From: Flavobacteriaceae bacterium
GTDB lineage: Bacteria; Bacteroidota; Bacteroidia; Flavobacteriales; Flavobacteriaceae
Direction of reading: 5' to 3'
NCBI GenBank assembly: GCA_030726725.1
Contig: JANRDC010000023.1
Span: 1-64,000, forward strand
DNA length: 64,000 bases
The notes under the pieces were generated by a model. The model saw only the letters and a list, made by a program, of their open reading frames with translations, searched no databases and had not been told where the DNA came from. Below are positions 34,429 through 43,627 of this stretch, piece by piece (positions within the stretch are counted from its first letter, which is position 1; every line of letters begins with the position of its first letter). A program made the translations under genes and the position numbers.

Positions 34429-36585
34429 ATGAAAAATCGGACCTCAATCACTGTCCTGGCCATGGCCGCTTTACTGATCTCATCTTGTTCCACTAAAGAA
34501 CCTATCCTTGTGACTTATCCAGAAACTGCTCAAATTCCCGTAGTCGACACTTTATTTGGTCAGGCGATCGAAGATCCATACCGCTGGTTGGAGGACGATA
34601 GAAGTCCGGAGACAGAGGCTTGGGTGGCCGCCCAAAACAAAGTTACCTTTGGGTATTTAGACCGCATTCCTTTTCGAGAAGACCTGAAAAAGAGGCTTGA
34701 AAAACTTTGGAATTACGAAAAAGTCGGCGCTCCATTTGTTGAAGGGGACTACACCTATTTTTATAAAAACGATGGTTTGCAGAACCAATACGTCCTCTAC
34801 CGCCAAAAAGACGGAGGGACTCCTGAAGTTTTTTTAGACCCAAACACTTTTTCTGAGGATGGCACTACTTCTCTGGCGGGATTGAGTTTCTCCAAAGATG
34901 GAAGTCGCTGTGCCTACCTTATTTCTGAGGGAGGATCGGATTGGCGCAAGATCATTGTGATGGATGCAGTCGCTCATCAGGTCATCGAAGACACCTTAGT
35001 GGATGTGAAATTCAGCGGGGTGTCTTGGTTGGGTAACCAAGGTTTTTACTACTCGAGTTACGACAAGCCCGAGGGCAGTGAATTGTCTGCCAAAACCGAC
35101 CAACACAAATTATATTTTCACACTTTGGGTACACCCCAAGCCAAAGACGCTTTGATTTTTGGCGGTACTCAGGCCCAAAAGCACCGTTATGTGGGGGCTG
35201 GAGTTACCGAAGACCAGCGCTTTTTGGTAGTCACTGCGGCCAATGCTACCTCAGGCAACAAGCTCTTTGTTCAAGATTTGGCCCAGAAAGGCAGCGCGTT
35301 AATTCCGGTGCTGACGCACGAAGATTCGGATACCTATGTGGTCGATACGGAGGGAGATCAATTGTTTTTAATGACCAACCTAAACGCACCCAATCAGCGT
35401 TTGGTGCGCACCAGTATGGCCGATCCCACTCCGGAAACCTGGGTAGATGTCATTCCTGAAAAAGAAAACGTCTTGTCCATCAACACCGGTGGAGGATATT
35501 TTTTTGCGGATTATATGATCGATGCCATTTCTAAGGTATACCAATACAAAAAAGACGGCAGTCTGGTGCGTGAGGTAGCTTTGCCTGGTTTAGGTACCGC
35601 TTCAGGATTTGGTGCCAAAGCAGCCGAAACTCAGTTGTATTATTCGTTTACCAACTACAGCACACCGGGTGTTATTTACGCTTATGACCTAGCATCGGGC
35701 AACTCCCAGGTGCACTGGCAACCTAACATCGACTTTGATCCAGCCCAGTACACCTCAGAACAAGTGTTTTATACCTCGAAAGATGGCACCAAAGTGCCCA
35801 TGATCATCACCTACAAAAAAGGGCTAAAACGCGACGGTAAAAACCCCACCATGCTTTACGGGTATGGTGGATTTAATGTTTCTCTCACACCCTCGTTCAG
35901 CATTACCAATGCAGTATGGTTGGAGCAAGGCGGTATTTATGCAGTGCCCAATCTACGCGGTGGTGGCGAATACGGCAAAGCGTGGCACGATGCGGGCACC
36001 AAAATGCAAAAACAGAACGTTTTTGATGACTTCATTGCAGCTGCAGAATATTTAATCGCTCAAAAGTATACTTCCAAAGAGTATTTAGCGATTAGAGGTG
36101 GATCAAATGGAGGTCTATTAGTGGGTGCTACCATGACCCAACGCCCTGATTTAATGGCAGTTGCCCTGCCTGCTGTAGGAGTGCTGGACATGTTGCGCTA
36201 TCACACCTTTACTGCAGGTGCAGGATGGGCCTATGACTATGGCACAGCTGAAGACAGTCCAGAAATGCTCGCATATCTCCAAGGCTACAGTCCTGTGCAC
36301 AATGTTAAAAAGGGTACAGCCTATCCGGCTACGTTGGTCACTACAGGGGACCACGATGATCGCGTGGTGCCCGCCCATAGCTTTAAATTTGCCGCAGCGC
36401 TACAGGCTGCTCAATCGGGCACTAATCCGACTTTGATCCGCATTGAAACCAATGCAGGTCACGGCGCTGGAACCCCGGTGAGCAAAACCATTGAGCAAAC
36501 GGCAGATATTTTTGGATTTACTCTTTTTCATATGGGGTATGAGTCTTTGCCGGATCAGTCCGTGCTCAGGGAGCTAAAGAATTAA
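34429..36585 (+). CDS. Prolyl oligopeptidase (S9A) lipoprotein
   Basis: A serine peptidase cleaving after proline in small peptides. The N-terminus ends in a lipobox (LISSC), so it is lipidated. A seven-bladed propeller spans roughly residues 80-420, then the alpha/beta hydrolase domain carries GGSNGG (nucleophile Ser near residue 560), DHDDRV (Asp) and NAGHGAG (His). The 718 residues match the family. The [25 protein letters not shown] start is typical of S9A. It is followed 2 bases later by the DUF2306 gene. Confidence 0.95.
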   Translation: MKNRTSITVLAMAALLISSCSTKEPILVTYPETAQIPVVDTLFGQAIEDPYRWLEDDRSPETEAWVAAQNKVTFGYLDRIPFREDLKKRLEKLWNYEKVGAPFVEGDYTYFYKNDGLQNQYVLYRQKDGGTPEVFLDPNTFSEDGTTSLAGLSFSKDGSRCAYLISEGGSDWRKIIVMDAVAHQVIEDTLVDVKFSGVSWLGNQGFYYSSYDKPEGSELSAKTDQHKLYFHTLGTPQAKDALIFGGTQAQKHRYVGAGVTEDQRFLVVTAANATSGNKLFVQDLAQKGSALIPVLTHEDSDTYVVDTEGDQLFLMTNLNAPNQRLVRTSMADPTPETWVDVIPEKENVLSINTGGGYFFADYMIDAISKVYQYKKDGSLVREVALPGLGTASGFGAKAAETQLYYSFTNYSTPGVIYAYDLASGNSQVHWQPNIDFDPAQYTSEQVFYTSKDGTKVPMIITYKKGLKRDGKNPTMLYGYGGFNVSLTPSFSITNAVWLEQGGIYAVPNLRGGGEYGKAWHDAGTKMQKQNVFDDFIAAAEYLIAQKYTSKEYLAIRGGSNGGLLVGATMTQRPDLMAVALPAVGVLDMLRYHTFTAGAGWAYDYGTAEDSPEMLAYLQGYSPVHNVKKGTAYPATLVTTGDHDDRVVPAHSFKFAAALQAAQSGTNPTLIRIETNAGHGAGTPVSKTIEQTADIFGFTLFHMGYESLPDQSVLRELKN

Positions 36586-36587
36586 GG

Positions 36588-36971
36588 ATGCAGGAGTTTT
36601 TGATGTACCTCCACTTAGGCACTGTTTTACCTTGTGTGCCCTTGGGAGCTTATCTTTTGGCTGCCGGAAAGGGGGATGGAATCCATCGATCGATGGGTAA
36701 AATCTACATGACACTCATGGTGTTTACAGCACTTGTGGCCTTATTTATACCGGCACAAGTCGGTCCTCAGTGGTTGGGACATTTTGGATGGATACATTTG
36801 TTTTGTCTCTTGACCCTATATTCTGTGCCCACATCCTTGATGGCTGTGCGCAGGGGAAACCTGAGCGCCCACAAGTTCAAGATGTGGGGGTTATACCTGG
36901 GTGCCATAGGTATTGCCGGCGGATTTGCCTTTTTTCCTGGTCGTTTTTTACATGATTTATTTTTTGTCTAG
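36588..36971 (+). CDS. DUF2306-type small membrane protein
   Basis: A 127-residue protein with about four hydrophobic segments. HLGTVLPCVPLGAYLL, the IHRSMGKIYMTLM segment and SAHKFKMWGLYLG match the DUF2306 pattern, in which histidines near helix ends are conserved. Function is unknown. It sits between the peptidase and the GH13 lipoprotein with no gap, the next ATG following directly on its stop, so all three are probably one transcript. Confidence 0.72.
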   Translation: MQEFLMYLHLGTVLPCVPLGAYLLAAGKGDGIHRSMGKIYMTLMVFTALVALFIPAQVGPQWLGHFGWIHLFCLLTLYSVPTSLMAVRRGNLSAHKFKMWGLYLGAIGIAGGFAFFPGRFLHDLFFV

Positions 36972-38699
36972 ATGCGTATTTTAATACTGAATATTACAGC
37001 CTTTTTGTTGTTGATTGGATGTCAAACCAAAGAGGTGGTTGTGCCCGAGTCCCAACAACAGGCGTGGTGGAAGGAAGCCATCGTCTATCAAATTTATCCC
37101 AGAAGCTTTCAAGACTCCAATGGGGATGGGGTGGGTGATTTACAGGGGATGATCGACCGGTTGGATTATATCGAGTCTTTGGGGATCGATGCGATTTGGT
37201 TAAATCCCATTTATCCATCCCCCAATGCGGACAATGGATACGATGTCAGCGATTATCGAGGAATTGCTCCTGAGTTTGGAGACATGGAGACTTTTGATCG
37301 ATTGCTGGGGGAGTTACACCAAAGGGGTATTCGGTTGATTATGGATGTGGTGGTCAATCACAGCAGCGACGAGCACCCTTGGTTTATCGCCTCGCGCAGC
37401 GATGTGAATAGCCCCTACAGAGATTATTACCATTGGTGGCCTGCATCCAAGGGCACGCCTCCCTACAGATATAGTTTATTTGATGCACAAGGGGATGCCT
37501 GGAAGTACGATTCAATCACAGATGCGTATTACCTCCATTATTTTGCAGATAAGCAACCTGATTTAAACTGGGAAAACCCAGCTTTAAGGCAAGAAGTTTA
37601 TGATTTGATGAAGTTTTGGGCCGAAAAAGGAGTCGACGGATTTAGGTTGGACGCTTTTCAGTTTGCGGCAAAAGACACCACTTTTCCTGAATTTCCTCAG
37701 GGTTATGAACAGAATTTTATTCAGTACTACGCCATGCAGCCGGGTCTTCACGATTACCTGAAGGAGATGAATCAGCAGGTATTTGCCCCCTATGGGGTGG
37801 TCAGTGTGGCTGAAGGAGCTGGGCGCAGTTTTGAGGAAGCCCACGAATTGGTGGATGCGGATCGACAGGAATTGCAGATGGCTTACGCTTTTGACGGAGT
37901 AGATGTGGCCAAGTATGACGGGTATTCGCTAGCTACCTTGAAAAAAGTGTTTACGGATTGGGATCGATCGTTTGCTGAAAAAGGTTGGCTGTCCATTTTC
38001 TTGTCCAACCATGATCAAGCGCGTTTGGTCAGTCGTTACGGCAATGATTCACCCGAATTTAGGGTGGCTTCGATTAAGTTGTTAAATACTTTCTTGTTGA
38101 CCATGAGGGGCACGCCTTATGTGTATTACGGGGACGAGTTGGGGATGACCAATTTAGGCATGGACCGCATTGAAGACTATCAGGATGTGGCGGCGGTCAA
38201 TGGATATGCCAAAGCCAAGTTCAAGGGCGAAGATTTGGATCAGTACATGAAAGTATTGGCCAAAACATCTCGCGAGAATGGTCGCACTCCTATGCAGTGG
38301 ACAGGGGATTCTATTGCCGGGTTTACCACAGGTACCCCTTGGATGAAGATCAATCCAAATACCACTGCGATCAATGTTCAAGATCAGCTGCCTGATCCAT
38401 TAAGCCCTTTAAATCATTTTAAATCCTTGACCCAGTTGCGCAAAAAAAATCCTGTGTTGGTCTATGGAGCATACGAGTTATTGGCGGAACATCACCCACA
38501 AGTATACGCGTATACCCGAACATTGGGTGAAGTGTCCTGTTTAGTGGTGCTCAATTTTTCTGACCAAACGGCCCGTTGGGCGCCGATCGGGTTGAGTTTG
38601 GGAGCACAACCCTGGATCAATAGCGAAAATCAACTCACACAAGAGGGAAAAGAGTTGATTCTTGCCCCCTATCAATCAGTAGTCATTCCTTTAAATTAG
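36972..38699 (+). CDS. GH13 alpha-glucosidase-type lipoprotein
   Basis: A 575-residue GH13 enzyme of the oligo-1,6-glucosidase/alpha-glucosidase type. The lipobox LIGC gives lipidated Cys17, so it is tethered to a membrane outside the cytoplasm. Barrel motifs are MDVVVNHSSDEHPWF, GVDGFRLDAFQF with the nucleophile, VSVAEGAG with the acid/base Glu and FLSNHDQARLVSRYGND. Such enzymes trim short maltose or isomaltose units. It probably works with the other amylases of this window. An SDR gene follows 4 bases later. Confidence 0.92.
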   Translation: MRILILNITAFLLLIGCQTKEVVVPESQQQAWWKEAIVYQIYPRSFQDSNGDGVGDLQGMIDRLDYIESLGIDAIWLNPIYPSPNADNGYDVSDYRGIAPEFGDMETFDRLLGELHQRGIRLIMDVVVNHSSDEHPWFIASRSDVNSPYRDYYHWWPASKGTPPYRYSLFDAQGDAWKYDSITDAYYLHYFADKQPDLNWENPALRQEVYDLMKFWAEKGVDGFRLDAFQFAAKDTTFPEFPQGYEQNFIQYYAMQPGLHDYLKEMNQQVFAPYGVVSVAEGAGRSFEEAHELVDADRQELQMAYAFDGVDVAKYDGYSLATLKKVFTDWDRSFAEKGWLSIFLSNHDQARLVSRYGNDSPEFRVASIKLLNTFLLTMRGTPYVYYGDELGMTNLGMDRIEDYQDVAAVNGYAKAKFKGEDLDQYMKVLAKTSRENGRTPMQWTGDSIAGFTTGTPWMKINPNTTAINVQDQLPDPLSPLNHFKSLTQLRKKNPVLVYGAYELLAEHHPQVYAYTRTLGEVSCLVVLNFSDQTARWAPIGLSLGAQPWINSENQLTQEGKELILAPYQSVVIPLN

Positions 38700-38703
38700 C
38701 GCG

Positions 38704-39462
38704 ATGAAGCAATCGGGATATATAGCAGTCAGTGGAGGCGCTCGGGGCTTAGGCCGTGCAGTGGTGGATTATTTTCTGGAAATAGGCCACTGTGTGTTGG
38801 TGGTTGATTTAAATCCTCAACCGCTGGATCCACTTTTGACGCAATACGGGGATTGTCTTCTGGCTGTTCAGGCCAGTGTTTTGGATACCGATTTGCTGAC
38901 CGATGCATTAGCTCAAGCAAAACAAAAGTGGGGGCCAGTGCGTGGTGTGGTGAATTGTGCGGGTGTCGCTCCTGCACAGCGAGTAATCGGTCGAGATGGT
39001 TTGATGCCTTTAGCTGATTTTGAACGAGCTATTTCCATCAACCTAACAGGTAGTTTTAATTTGACTCGATTGGCCGCCCATCAGATGTCTGAGGGGGAAC
39101 CTGATCTAGAGGGCCAACGCGGTTGGGTGGTGCTTACTGCCTCTGTGGCAGCCTATGAAGGACAAAAAGGTCAGGCGGCTTATGCTGCTTCCAAGGGAGG
39201 TGTAGCGGCACTGGTGCTTCCTCTAGCACGAGAATGGGCTTCTATGGGTATTCGGGTTGTCGGTATTGCACCTGGAGTTTTTGATACAGAGATGTTGGCT
39301 GGTCTTCCAGAGGAGGCTACCCAATCATTGGCTGCTGCGGTACCTTTCCCCAAGCGTTTAGGTCGCGCATCAGAATACGCTCAACTGGTCAACCAAATAG
39401 CCCAAAACACCTACCTTAACGGGACGGTCTTGCGTTTGGACGCAGGTCTTCGGATGGGTTAA
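38704..39462 (+). CDS. SDR-family oxidoreductase, probable 3-hydroxyacyl-CoA dehydrogenase-like
   Basis: A 252-residue classical short-chain dehydrogenase. The cofactor motif GGARGLGRAV is at residues 11-20, NCAGVAPA follows, and the catalytic YAASK is near residue 161 with SVAAYEG before it. The acidic DLNP at the end of beta2 favours NAD over NADP. The overall shape resembles type II 3-hydroxyacyl-CoA dehydrogenases, but the substrate cannot be fixed. It overlaps nothing; its stop meets the convergent AraC-family stop with no gap. Confidence 0.85.
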   Translation: MKQSGYIAVSGGARGLGRAVVDYFLEIGHCVLVVDLNPQPLDPLLTQYGDCLLAVQASVLDTDLLTDALAQAKQKWGPVRGVVNCAGVAPAQRVIGRDGLMPLADFERAISINLTGSFNLTRLAAHQMSEGEPDLEGQRGWVVLTASVAAYEGQKGQAAYAASKGGVAALVLPLAREWASMGIRVVGIAPGVFDTEMLAGLPEEATQSLAAAVPFPKRLGRASEYAQLVNQIAQNTYLNGTVLRLDAGLRMG

Positions 39463-40332
39463 TTATACTTTAGAAAATTTTCTTCTGTAGTCGTAGGGCG
39501 TGGTTTGGGTATGCGCTTTAAAGTGCCTGAAGAAATTGGACAGGTTGGTAAACCCACACTCATAGCCTATGTTTTTGATGTCCAATTCAGTTTCCATCAA
39601 GAGTTGAATGGCGTGGTTAAGACGGTATTCGTTGAGGTAGGAAATAAATGTTTTGTTGGTTGTTTTTTTAAAGAAACGGCTAAATGAACTCGGATTCATG
39701 TGGATGAGCTCCGCTACATCATCCAGACTGATGGGGTCTTTAAAGTGCTCTTCAATGTAGTTGAATACTTTTTTTACCCGCTCGTTTTCTTTTAGACTTC
39801 CGATAAATGCTTTTCCGTTGGCATTGAGCATTTGCTTGTCCTCAGAGATAGCGAGCTCGTTGAGTATGTCGATGAGTTCTAGATAGCGCTGAAAAGGCTC
39901 CATGTTTTTCAGTTCCAGGAGTCGGTATCCGATGTAGTGTTTTACCTGTTCTGAAAAAACAATACCGTGATCGGAAAGTGTGAGCAATTCCCAGATTTTC
40001 TTGAATATGGGGACTTGTTCAATCGCATTGCCCAAGAAGCCAGGTTTAAAATGGACCACTACTTCTTTGCGTGTGTCTGTAAAGTAATCTGTAAAACCGT
40101 GGTGTGGGACGTTAGAGCCAATTAATACCAATTCGCCATCGGTGTAGTTGGACAAGTGCATGCCAATATGTCTTTTTCCAGATCCCTCGTTGACGTACAC
40201 CAATTCATAGTCGATATGAAAGTGCCAACCGACCTCTTTCTTGTTGGGAAATTCACAGTCAAAAAACTTGAGTGACACATCCGAAAACTCTGCAGGTACT
40301 TCTTCGTAAATGGGGTCAATGCGCTGAATCAT
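39463..40332 (-). CDS. AraC-family transcriptional regulator with cupin sensor
   Basis: A 289-residue regulator. The N-terminal cupin domain contains VGWHFHIDYELVYV and likely binds a sugar or small ligand. The C-terminal double HTH has LDDVAELIHMNPSSFSRFFKK and the second-helix IKNIGYECGFTNLSNFFRHFK, ending TTPYDYRRKF. Such proteins usually activate neighbouring carbohydrate or fatty acid genes; the SDR or GH13 operon alongside, or its own promoter, are candidates. An inverted repeat ACACAA-N8-TTGTGT lies in its upstream region. Confidence 0.92.
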   Translation of the reverse strand: MIQRIDPIYEEVPAEFSDVSLKFFDCEFPNKKEVGWHFHIDYELVYVNEGSGKRHIGMHLSNYTDGELVLIGSNVPHHGFTDYFTDTRKEVVVHFKPGFLGNAIEQVPIFKKIWELLTLSDHGIVFSEQVKHYIGYRLLELKNMEPFQRYLELIDILNELAISEDKQMLNANGKAFIGSLKENERVKKVFNYIEEHFKDPISLDDVAELIHMNPSSFSRFFKKTTNKTFISYLNEYRLNHAIQLLMETELDIKNIGYECGFTNLSNFFRHFKAHTQTTPYDYRRKFSKV

Positions 40333-40375
40333 GAGGAGATAGTATAATGCTATGTATTAAATTAACGTTTTTCTA

Positions 40376-40395
40376 ACACAAAACGCTCATTGTGT
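40376..40395. promoter_or_regulatory. Inverted repeat upstream of the AraC-family gene
   Basis: ACACAA and TTGTGT flank eight bases, 44 bases upstream of the regulator start, and a further ACAC follows at 40405-40408. It could be an operator for the regulator itself or part of its promoter. Support is by position and symmetry only. Confidence 0.3.
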
Positions 40396-40450
40396 CATAA
40401 ATATACACTTTTTGGATAAACGTCTGAATTTAATTTCACGTTTTTTCCGA

Positions 40451-40558
40451 TAATTTTGTAAAACAATAAAGAGGAAATGGGGTGGTTTCCATTCCTCTGG
40501 TTGATTTTAGTTGATTTTTAGTTTGGAAAGCACCCTCAGCAACGAGGGTGCTTTTTTT
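40451..40558 (+). ncRNA. Candidate small RNA with own promoter and terminator
   Basis: In a gap where both flanking genes run on the minus strand, the + strand has an exact -7 element TAATTTTG (40451-40458), a hairpin AGAGGAAATGG / CCATTCCTCT with one bulge (40470-40498), a single-stranded T-rich region with two GTTGATTTT copies, and a strong terminator (40529-40558). The expected transcript is about 95 bases from near 40465. It contains a possible 14-codon ORF, MGWFPFLWLILVDF, at 40477-40521. The T run is on the + strand, so the terminator does not mainly serve the minus-strand korB. No good -33 box is seen. It might be a regulatory RNA, a 6S-like RNA or a leader peptide. The rest of the 224-base gap (40333-40556) is AT-rich with no further gene. 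Confidence 0.5.
40529..40558 (+). terminator. Rho-independent terminator of the candidate small RNA
   Basis: AGCACCCTC / GAGGGTGCT stem with loop AGCAAC, then seven T on the + strand. The minus-strand side has only TTT, so it is weaker in that direction, although the korB stop overlaps its T run. Confidence 0.88.
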
Positions 40559-41564
40559 ATGCACCGACTTCGTAGGTTTCTCCAGAAAAGAAAAGTTCGT
40601 CTGTGTTGTGGTATTTTGCTTTCGCTACTGCCGCCTGCTTTACCTCGTGCAGTCGTTCTTCTAATGTAGTATCTGGAACCGCGCGAATGATACCGGTAAC
40701 CATGGGATACTGAAGTGACACCAACATATGGTGCAGGGTCGGGTCGGGTTCCTTTGCATCGTGCACCAAAATATCAGCTTCAGTAATCCCATCCTCTCCG
40801 ATGGTGACTACGGCTAATTTAAGGCCGCGAAGCACCAATCCTTTGTCGCGATCTTTGCCAAAGATCATGGGTTTACCGTGCTCCACATACAATTGTTTAT
40901 CCTCCCTCACAGATTTATCCGTGACATGGCTAAAGCAACCGTCGTTAAAAATCACGCAATTTTGAAGCACTTCTACTAAAGAAGTCCCTTTAAATTGGTG
41001 GCATTTGATAAATAGATCGGTCATTTCCTTGGGGCTATTCCCCGCTACACGCGCAAAGAATCTCGCTTGCGCCCCAAGGGCGAGTTGACCTACTGAAAAT
41101 GGAGGTTGCACATTGCCTAAGGGCGAAGATTTGGTTTTGAGTCCCAAGGTCGAAGTAGGGGAGAATTGGCCTTTGGTCAATCCGTAGATTTCGTTGTTGA
41201 ACAGAATCACATTGAGGTCTACATTGCGGCGCAATAAGTGGATAAAATGGTTGCCGCCAATGGACATCGCATCCCCATCTCCTGTGATCATCCAAACACT
41301 TAAATCGGGATTGGACAATTTTACACCGGTGGCTATTCCAGGAGCCCTTCCGTGGATACTGTGCATGCCATAGGTGTTCATGTAGTAGGGAAAACGCGAG
41401 GAGCAACCGATGCCAGAAATAAATACGATATCCTCTCTGCGCACACCCACTTCTGGCAAGGCTTTTTGCATGGCACTTAAAATCACGTAGTCATCACATC
41501 CCGGACACCAACGCACCTCTTGGTCGCTGGCAAAATCTTTGGGGGTATAGATTGGTTTTTCCAT
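40557..41564 (-). CDS. korB: 2-oxoacid:ferredoxin oxidoreductase beta subunit
   Basis: Thiamine diphosphate-binding subunit of a 2-oxoglutarate (or related 2-oxoacid) ferredoxin oxidoreductase. It has the N-terminal WCPGCDDYVI, ISGIGCSSRFPYYMNTYGMH and the ThDP-Mg motif ITGDGDAMSIGGNHF. Its 335 residues are normal. Its start overlaps the korA stop by one base (TGATG), so the two subunits are made together. The enzyme oxidatively decarboxylates a 2-oxoacid with CoA and reduces ferredoxin; 2-oxoglutarate is the most common substrate for this arrangement. Confidence 0.9.
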   Translation of the reverse strand: MEKPIYTPKDFASDQEVRWCPGCDDYVILSAMQKALPEVGVRREDIVFISGIGCSSRFPYYMNTYGMHSIHGRAPGIATGVKLSNPDLSVWMITGDGDAMSIGGNHFIHLLRRNVDLNVILFNNEIYGLTKGQFSPTSTLGLKTKSSPLGNVQPPFSVGQLALGAQARFFARVAGNSPKEMTDLFIKCHQFKGTSLVEVLQNCVIFNDGCFSHVTDKSVREDKQLYVEHGKPMIFGKDRDKGLVLRGLKLAVVTIGEDGITEADILVHDAKEPDPTLHHMLVSLQYPMVTGIIRAVPDTTLEERLHEVKQAAVAKAKYHNTDELFFSGETYEVGA

Positions 41565-43420
41565 CAGCTGAGGTGTTTTTTAAAGGCTTCCAAAAGTTCT
41601 GTTTGGGCAAATGGCAATCCTTGAATTTTGGTGTAGGAATAAATACGGGACTGATCGTGGTGCATGCTGAGCAACTTGGCTAGTTGACCGTTATTTAATT
41701 CGCACACCAACACTTTTTTAAATCGACCCAATACCTCCTGGGTGTTTTTAGGCAAAGGACTTAAATAGTTAAAATGGGTGTAACCGACTTGATGATATCC
41801 TTGTTGACTCAGGGTTTTTATCGCGGATTGCAAGGCGCCTTGGGTGCCTCCCCAACCGACCACCAGCAATTCCCCTTCTTGGGCGTGGTGTACCTCTAGA
41901 CCAGGTATTTGCGCTTGTACGCGTTGAATTTTTTCCTGTCGGGTATGCGTCATCGCCTCGTGGTTGATCGGGTCGTAGGACACCGTTCCTTTTTCTTGAT
42001 CTTTTTCCAATCCACCCACCCGGTGTTCTAGCCCAGGGGTGCCTGGAAGTGCCCAATCCCTGGCCAATGTCGTTTCATCTCTGTGGTAGGGGTGCCAGTT
42101 TTCCGGGGCTTGTTTCAGGATGCGCGGAGCGATATCCGGCATTTCTGAAGCGCGTTGAATTTTCCAGGGACCTGACCCGTTAGCGATGTATCCATCGGAG
42201 AGCAGCACCACGGGAGTCATGTGCTCCAAAGCTAGTTTAGCCGCTTGATAGGCATAGTGAAAGCAGTTGGAAGGAGTGCTGGCTGCCAGTACGATTACCG
42301 GGCTTTCCCCGTGTCTTCCGTACAAGGCTTGCAACAAATCCGATTGCTCAGTCTTGGTGGGAAGTCCTGTGGAAGGTCCTCCGCGTTGTACATCGACCAC
42401 CACCAGAGGTAATTCGATCATCATGGCTAGTCCCAACGATTCAGATTTGAGCGCTAGCCCAGGACCTGAGGTCGTTGTGATGGCCAGAGACCCGGCAAAT
42501 GCGGCGCCAATCGCAGAAGTGATCCCCGCAATTTCATCTTCTGCCTGGAAGGCAGTTACCCCCAATTGTTGGTGTTTCGAAAGCTCGTGTAAAATATCCG
42601 ATGCGGGCGTGATGGGGTAGGATCCTAAAAATAGCGGCAGGCCCGATTTCTCGGCAGCTGCCAAAAATCCCCAGGCCAATGCTTGATTGCCCATCATCAT
42701 TCGATAGGTACCCGCAGGCATTTTTGCGGGAGCTACTTCGTAGGAAGCTGGAATCAGTTCCAGTGTCTCAGCAAAGTGATAGCCCGCTTTCAACACTTTG
42801 GTGTTGGCGGCTACCAGGTGTGGTTGTGCGGCAAATTTGCGCTCTATAAAAGCTATAGTGTGGCTGAGCGATCGGTGATACATCCAATAGACCATGCCCA
42901 GTGCCCACATATTTTTACTGCGGGTAATCGATTTGTTGTCCAGTCCTTCAATGCCCTTAACCGCTTCTTTGGAAAGTGAAGTCATCGCTACTTCGATCAC
43001 CTTGTAGTCCGATAAACTTCCGTCTTCCAGAGGATTGGACGTGTATTGGGCTTTGTCAAAATTGCGCTGGGTAAAGGAATCGGTGTCTACAATCAACACA
43101 TGTCCTTTTTTTAAGGCGCTTAGGTTGGTCTTTAATCCTGCTGGATTCATAGCGACCAATAAATCCAATTCATCACCTGGAGTATCAATTTCTAGGCTTC
43201 CGATATGGACTTGAAACCCCGATACCCCGTATAGACTCCCTTGTGGGGCTCTGATTTCTGCTGGATAATTGGGAAAAGTAGCAATGTCATTTCCCAACAT
43301 GGCCGACGTATCGGAAAACTGAGATCCGGTCAATTGCATCCCGTCTCCTGAGTCACCGACAAAGCGAATCACCACGTGGTCTAAAGATTCAGTTGGTTTG
43401 TTGTTTTCTGTTGCGCTCAT
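41564..43420 (-). CDS. korA: 2-oxoacid:ferredoxin oxidoreductase gamma-alpha fusion subunit
   Basis: This subunit fuses the gamma domain (VIRFVGDSGDGMQLTGSQFS at the N-terminus) to the alpha domain (LPLFLGSYPITPASDILHELS and FQAEDEIAGITSAIGAAFAG). The track start at 43501 lies upstream of the -7 element at 43439-43446, so I use the ATG at 43420 (MSATENNKP), giving 618 residues, the usual length. It acts in the cytoplasm with KorB as one complex. It is preceded by a 207-base gap with an inverted repeat. Confidence 0.92.
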   Translation of the reverse strand: MSATENNKPTESLDHVVIRFVGDSGDGMQLTGSQFSDTSAMLGNDIATFPNYPAEIRAPQGSLYGVSGFQVHIGSLEIDTPGDELDLLVAMNPAGLKTNLSALKKGHVLIVDTDSFTQRNFDKAQYTSNPLEDGSLSDYKVIEVAMTSLSKEAVKGIEGLDNKSITRSKNMWALGMVYWMYHRSLSHTIAFIERKFAAQPHLVAANTKVLKAGYHFAETLELIPASYEVAPAKMPAGTYRMMMGNQALAWGFLAAAEKSGLPLFLGSYPITPASDILHELSKHQQLGVTAFQAEDEIAGITSAIGAAFAGSLAITTTSGPGLALKSESLGLAMMIELPLVVVDVQRGGPSTGLPTKTEQSDLLQALYGRHGESPVIVLAASTPSNCFHYAYQAAKLALEHMTPVVLLSDGYIANGSGPWKIQRASEMPDIAPRILKQAPENWHPYHRDETTLARDWALPGTPGLEHRVGGLEKDQEKGTVSYDPINHEAMTHTRQEKIQRVQAQIPGLEVHHAQEGELLVVGWGGTQGALQSAIKTLSQQGYHQVGYTHFNYLSPLPKNTQEVLGRFKKVLVCELNNGQLAKLLSMHHDQSRIYSYTKIQGLPFAQTELLEAFKKHLS

Positions 43421-43438
43421 GGTGGATTTATCACGGCA

Positions 43439-43446
43439 CAAAATTA
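43439..43446 (-). promoter_or_regulatory. -7 element TAATTTTG for korAB
   Basis: An exact TAnnTTTG match on the minus strand 18 bases before the korA ATG at 43420. No good -33 TTG is seen. It rules against the longer track start at 43501. Confidence 0.55.
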
Positions 43447-43564
43447 TGGAATCCACATCAGGATAACCCTGATATTGATCAGCTTTTTCCCATTGTGGCA
43501 CATTTTTGCCAATTGAGCAACAAAATGCTCCGTGACCACACGAATTGTTTACAATAACATATAA

Positions 43565-43585
43565 ATCCTATAAATTTAGTAGGAT
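43565..43585. repeat. Inverted repeat ATCCTA-N9-TAGGAT between phnA-like and korA
   Basis: A 6-bp inverted repeat with an AT loop in the 207-base gap 43421-43627, which otherwise holds only the korA -7 element. It lies 42 bases after the PhnA-like stop. It may be a weak terminator for that gene or an operator for korAB; neither is proven. Confidence 0.35.
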
Positions 43586-43627
43586 ATTGATAAAACTACA
43601 CAGATTCTTTGCTTTTAAACAGATGAG

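Noticed and set aside
43421-43501. Longer KorA start at 43501
   Set aside because: It would place the exact -7 element TAATTTTG inside the gene; the ATG at 43420 gives the standard length.
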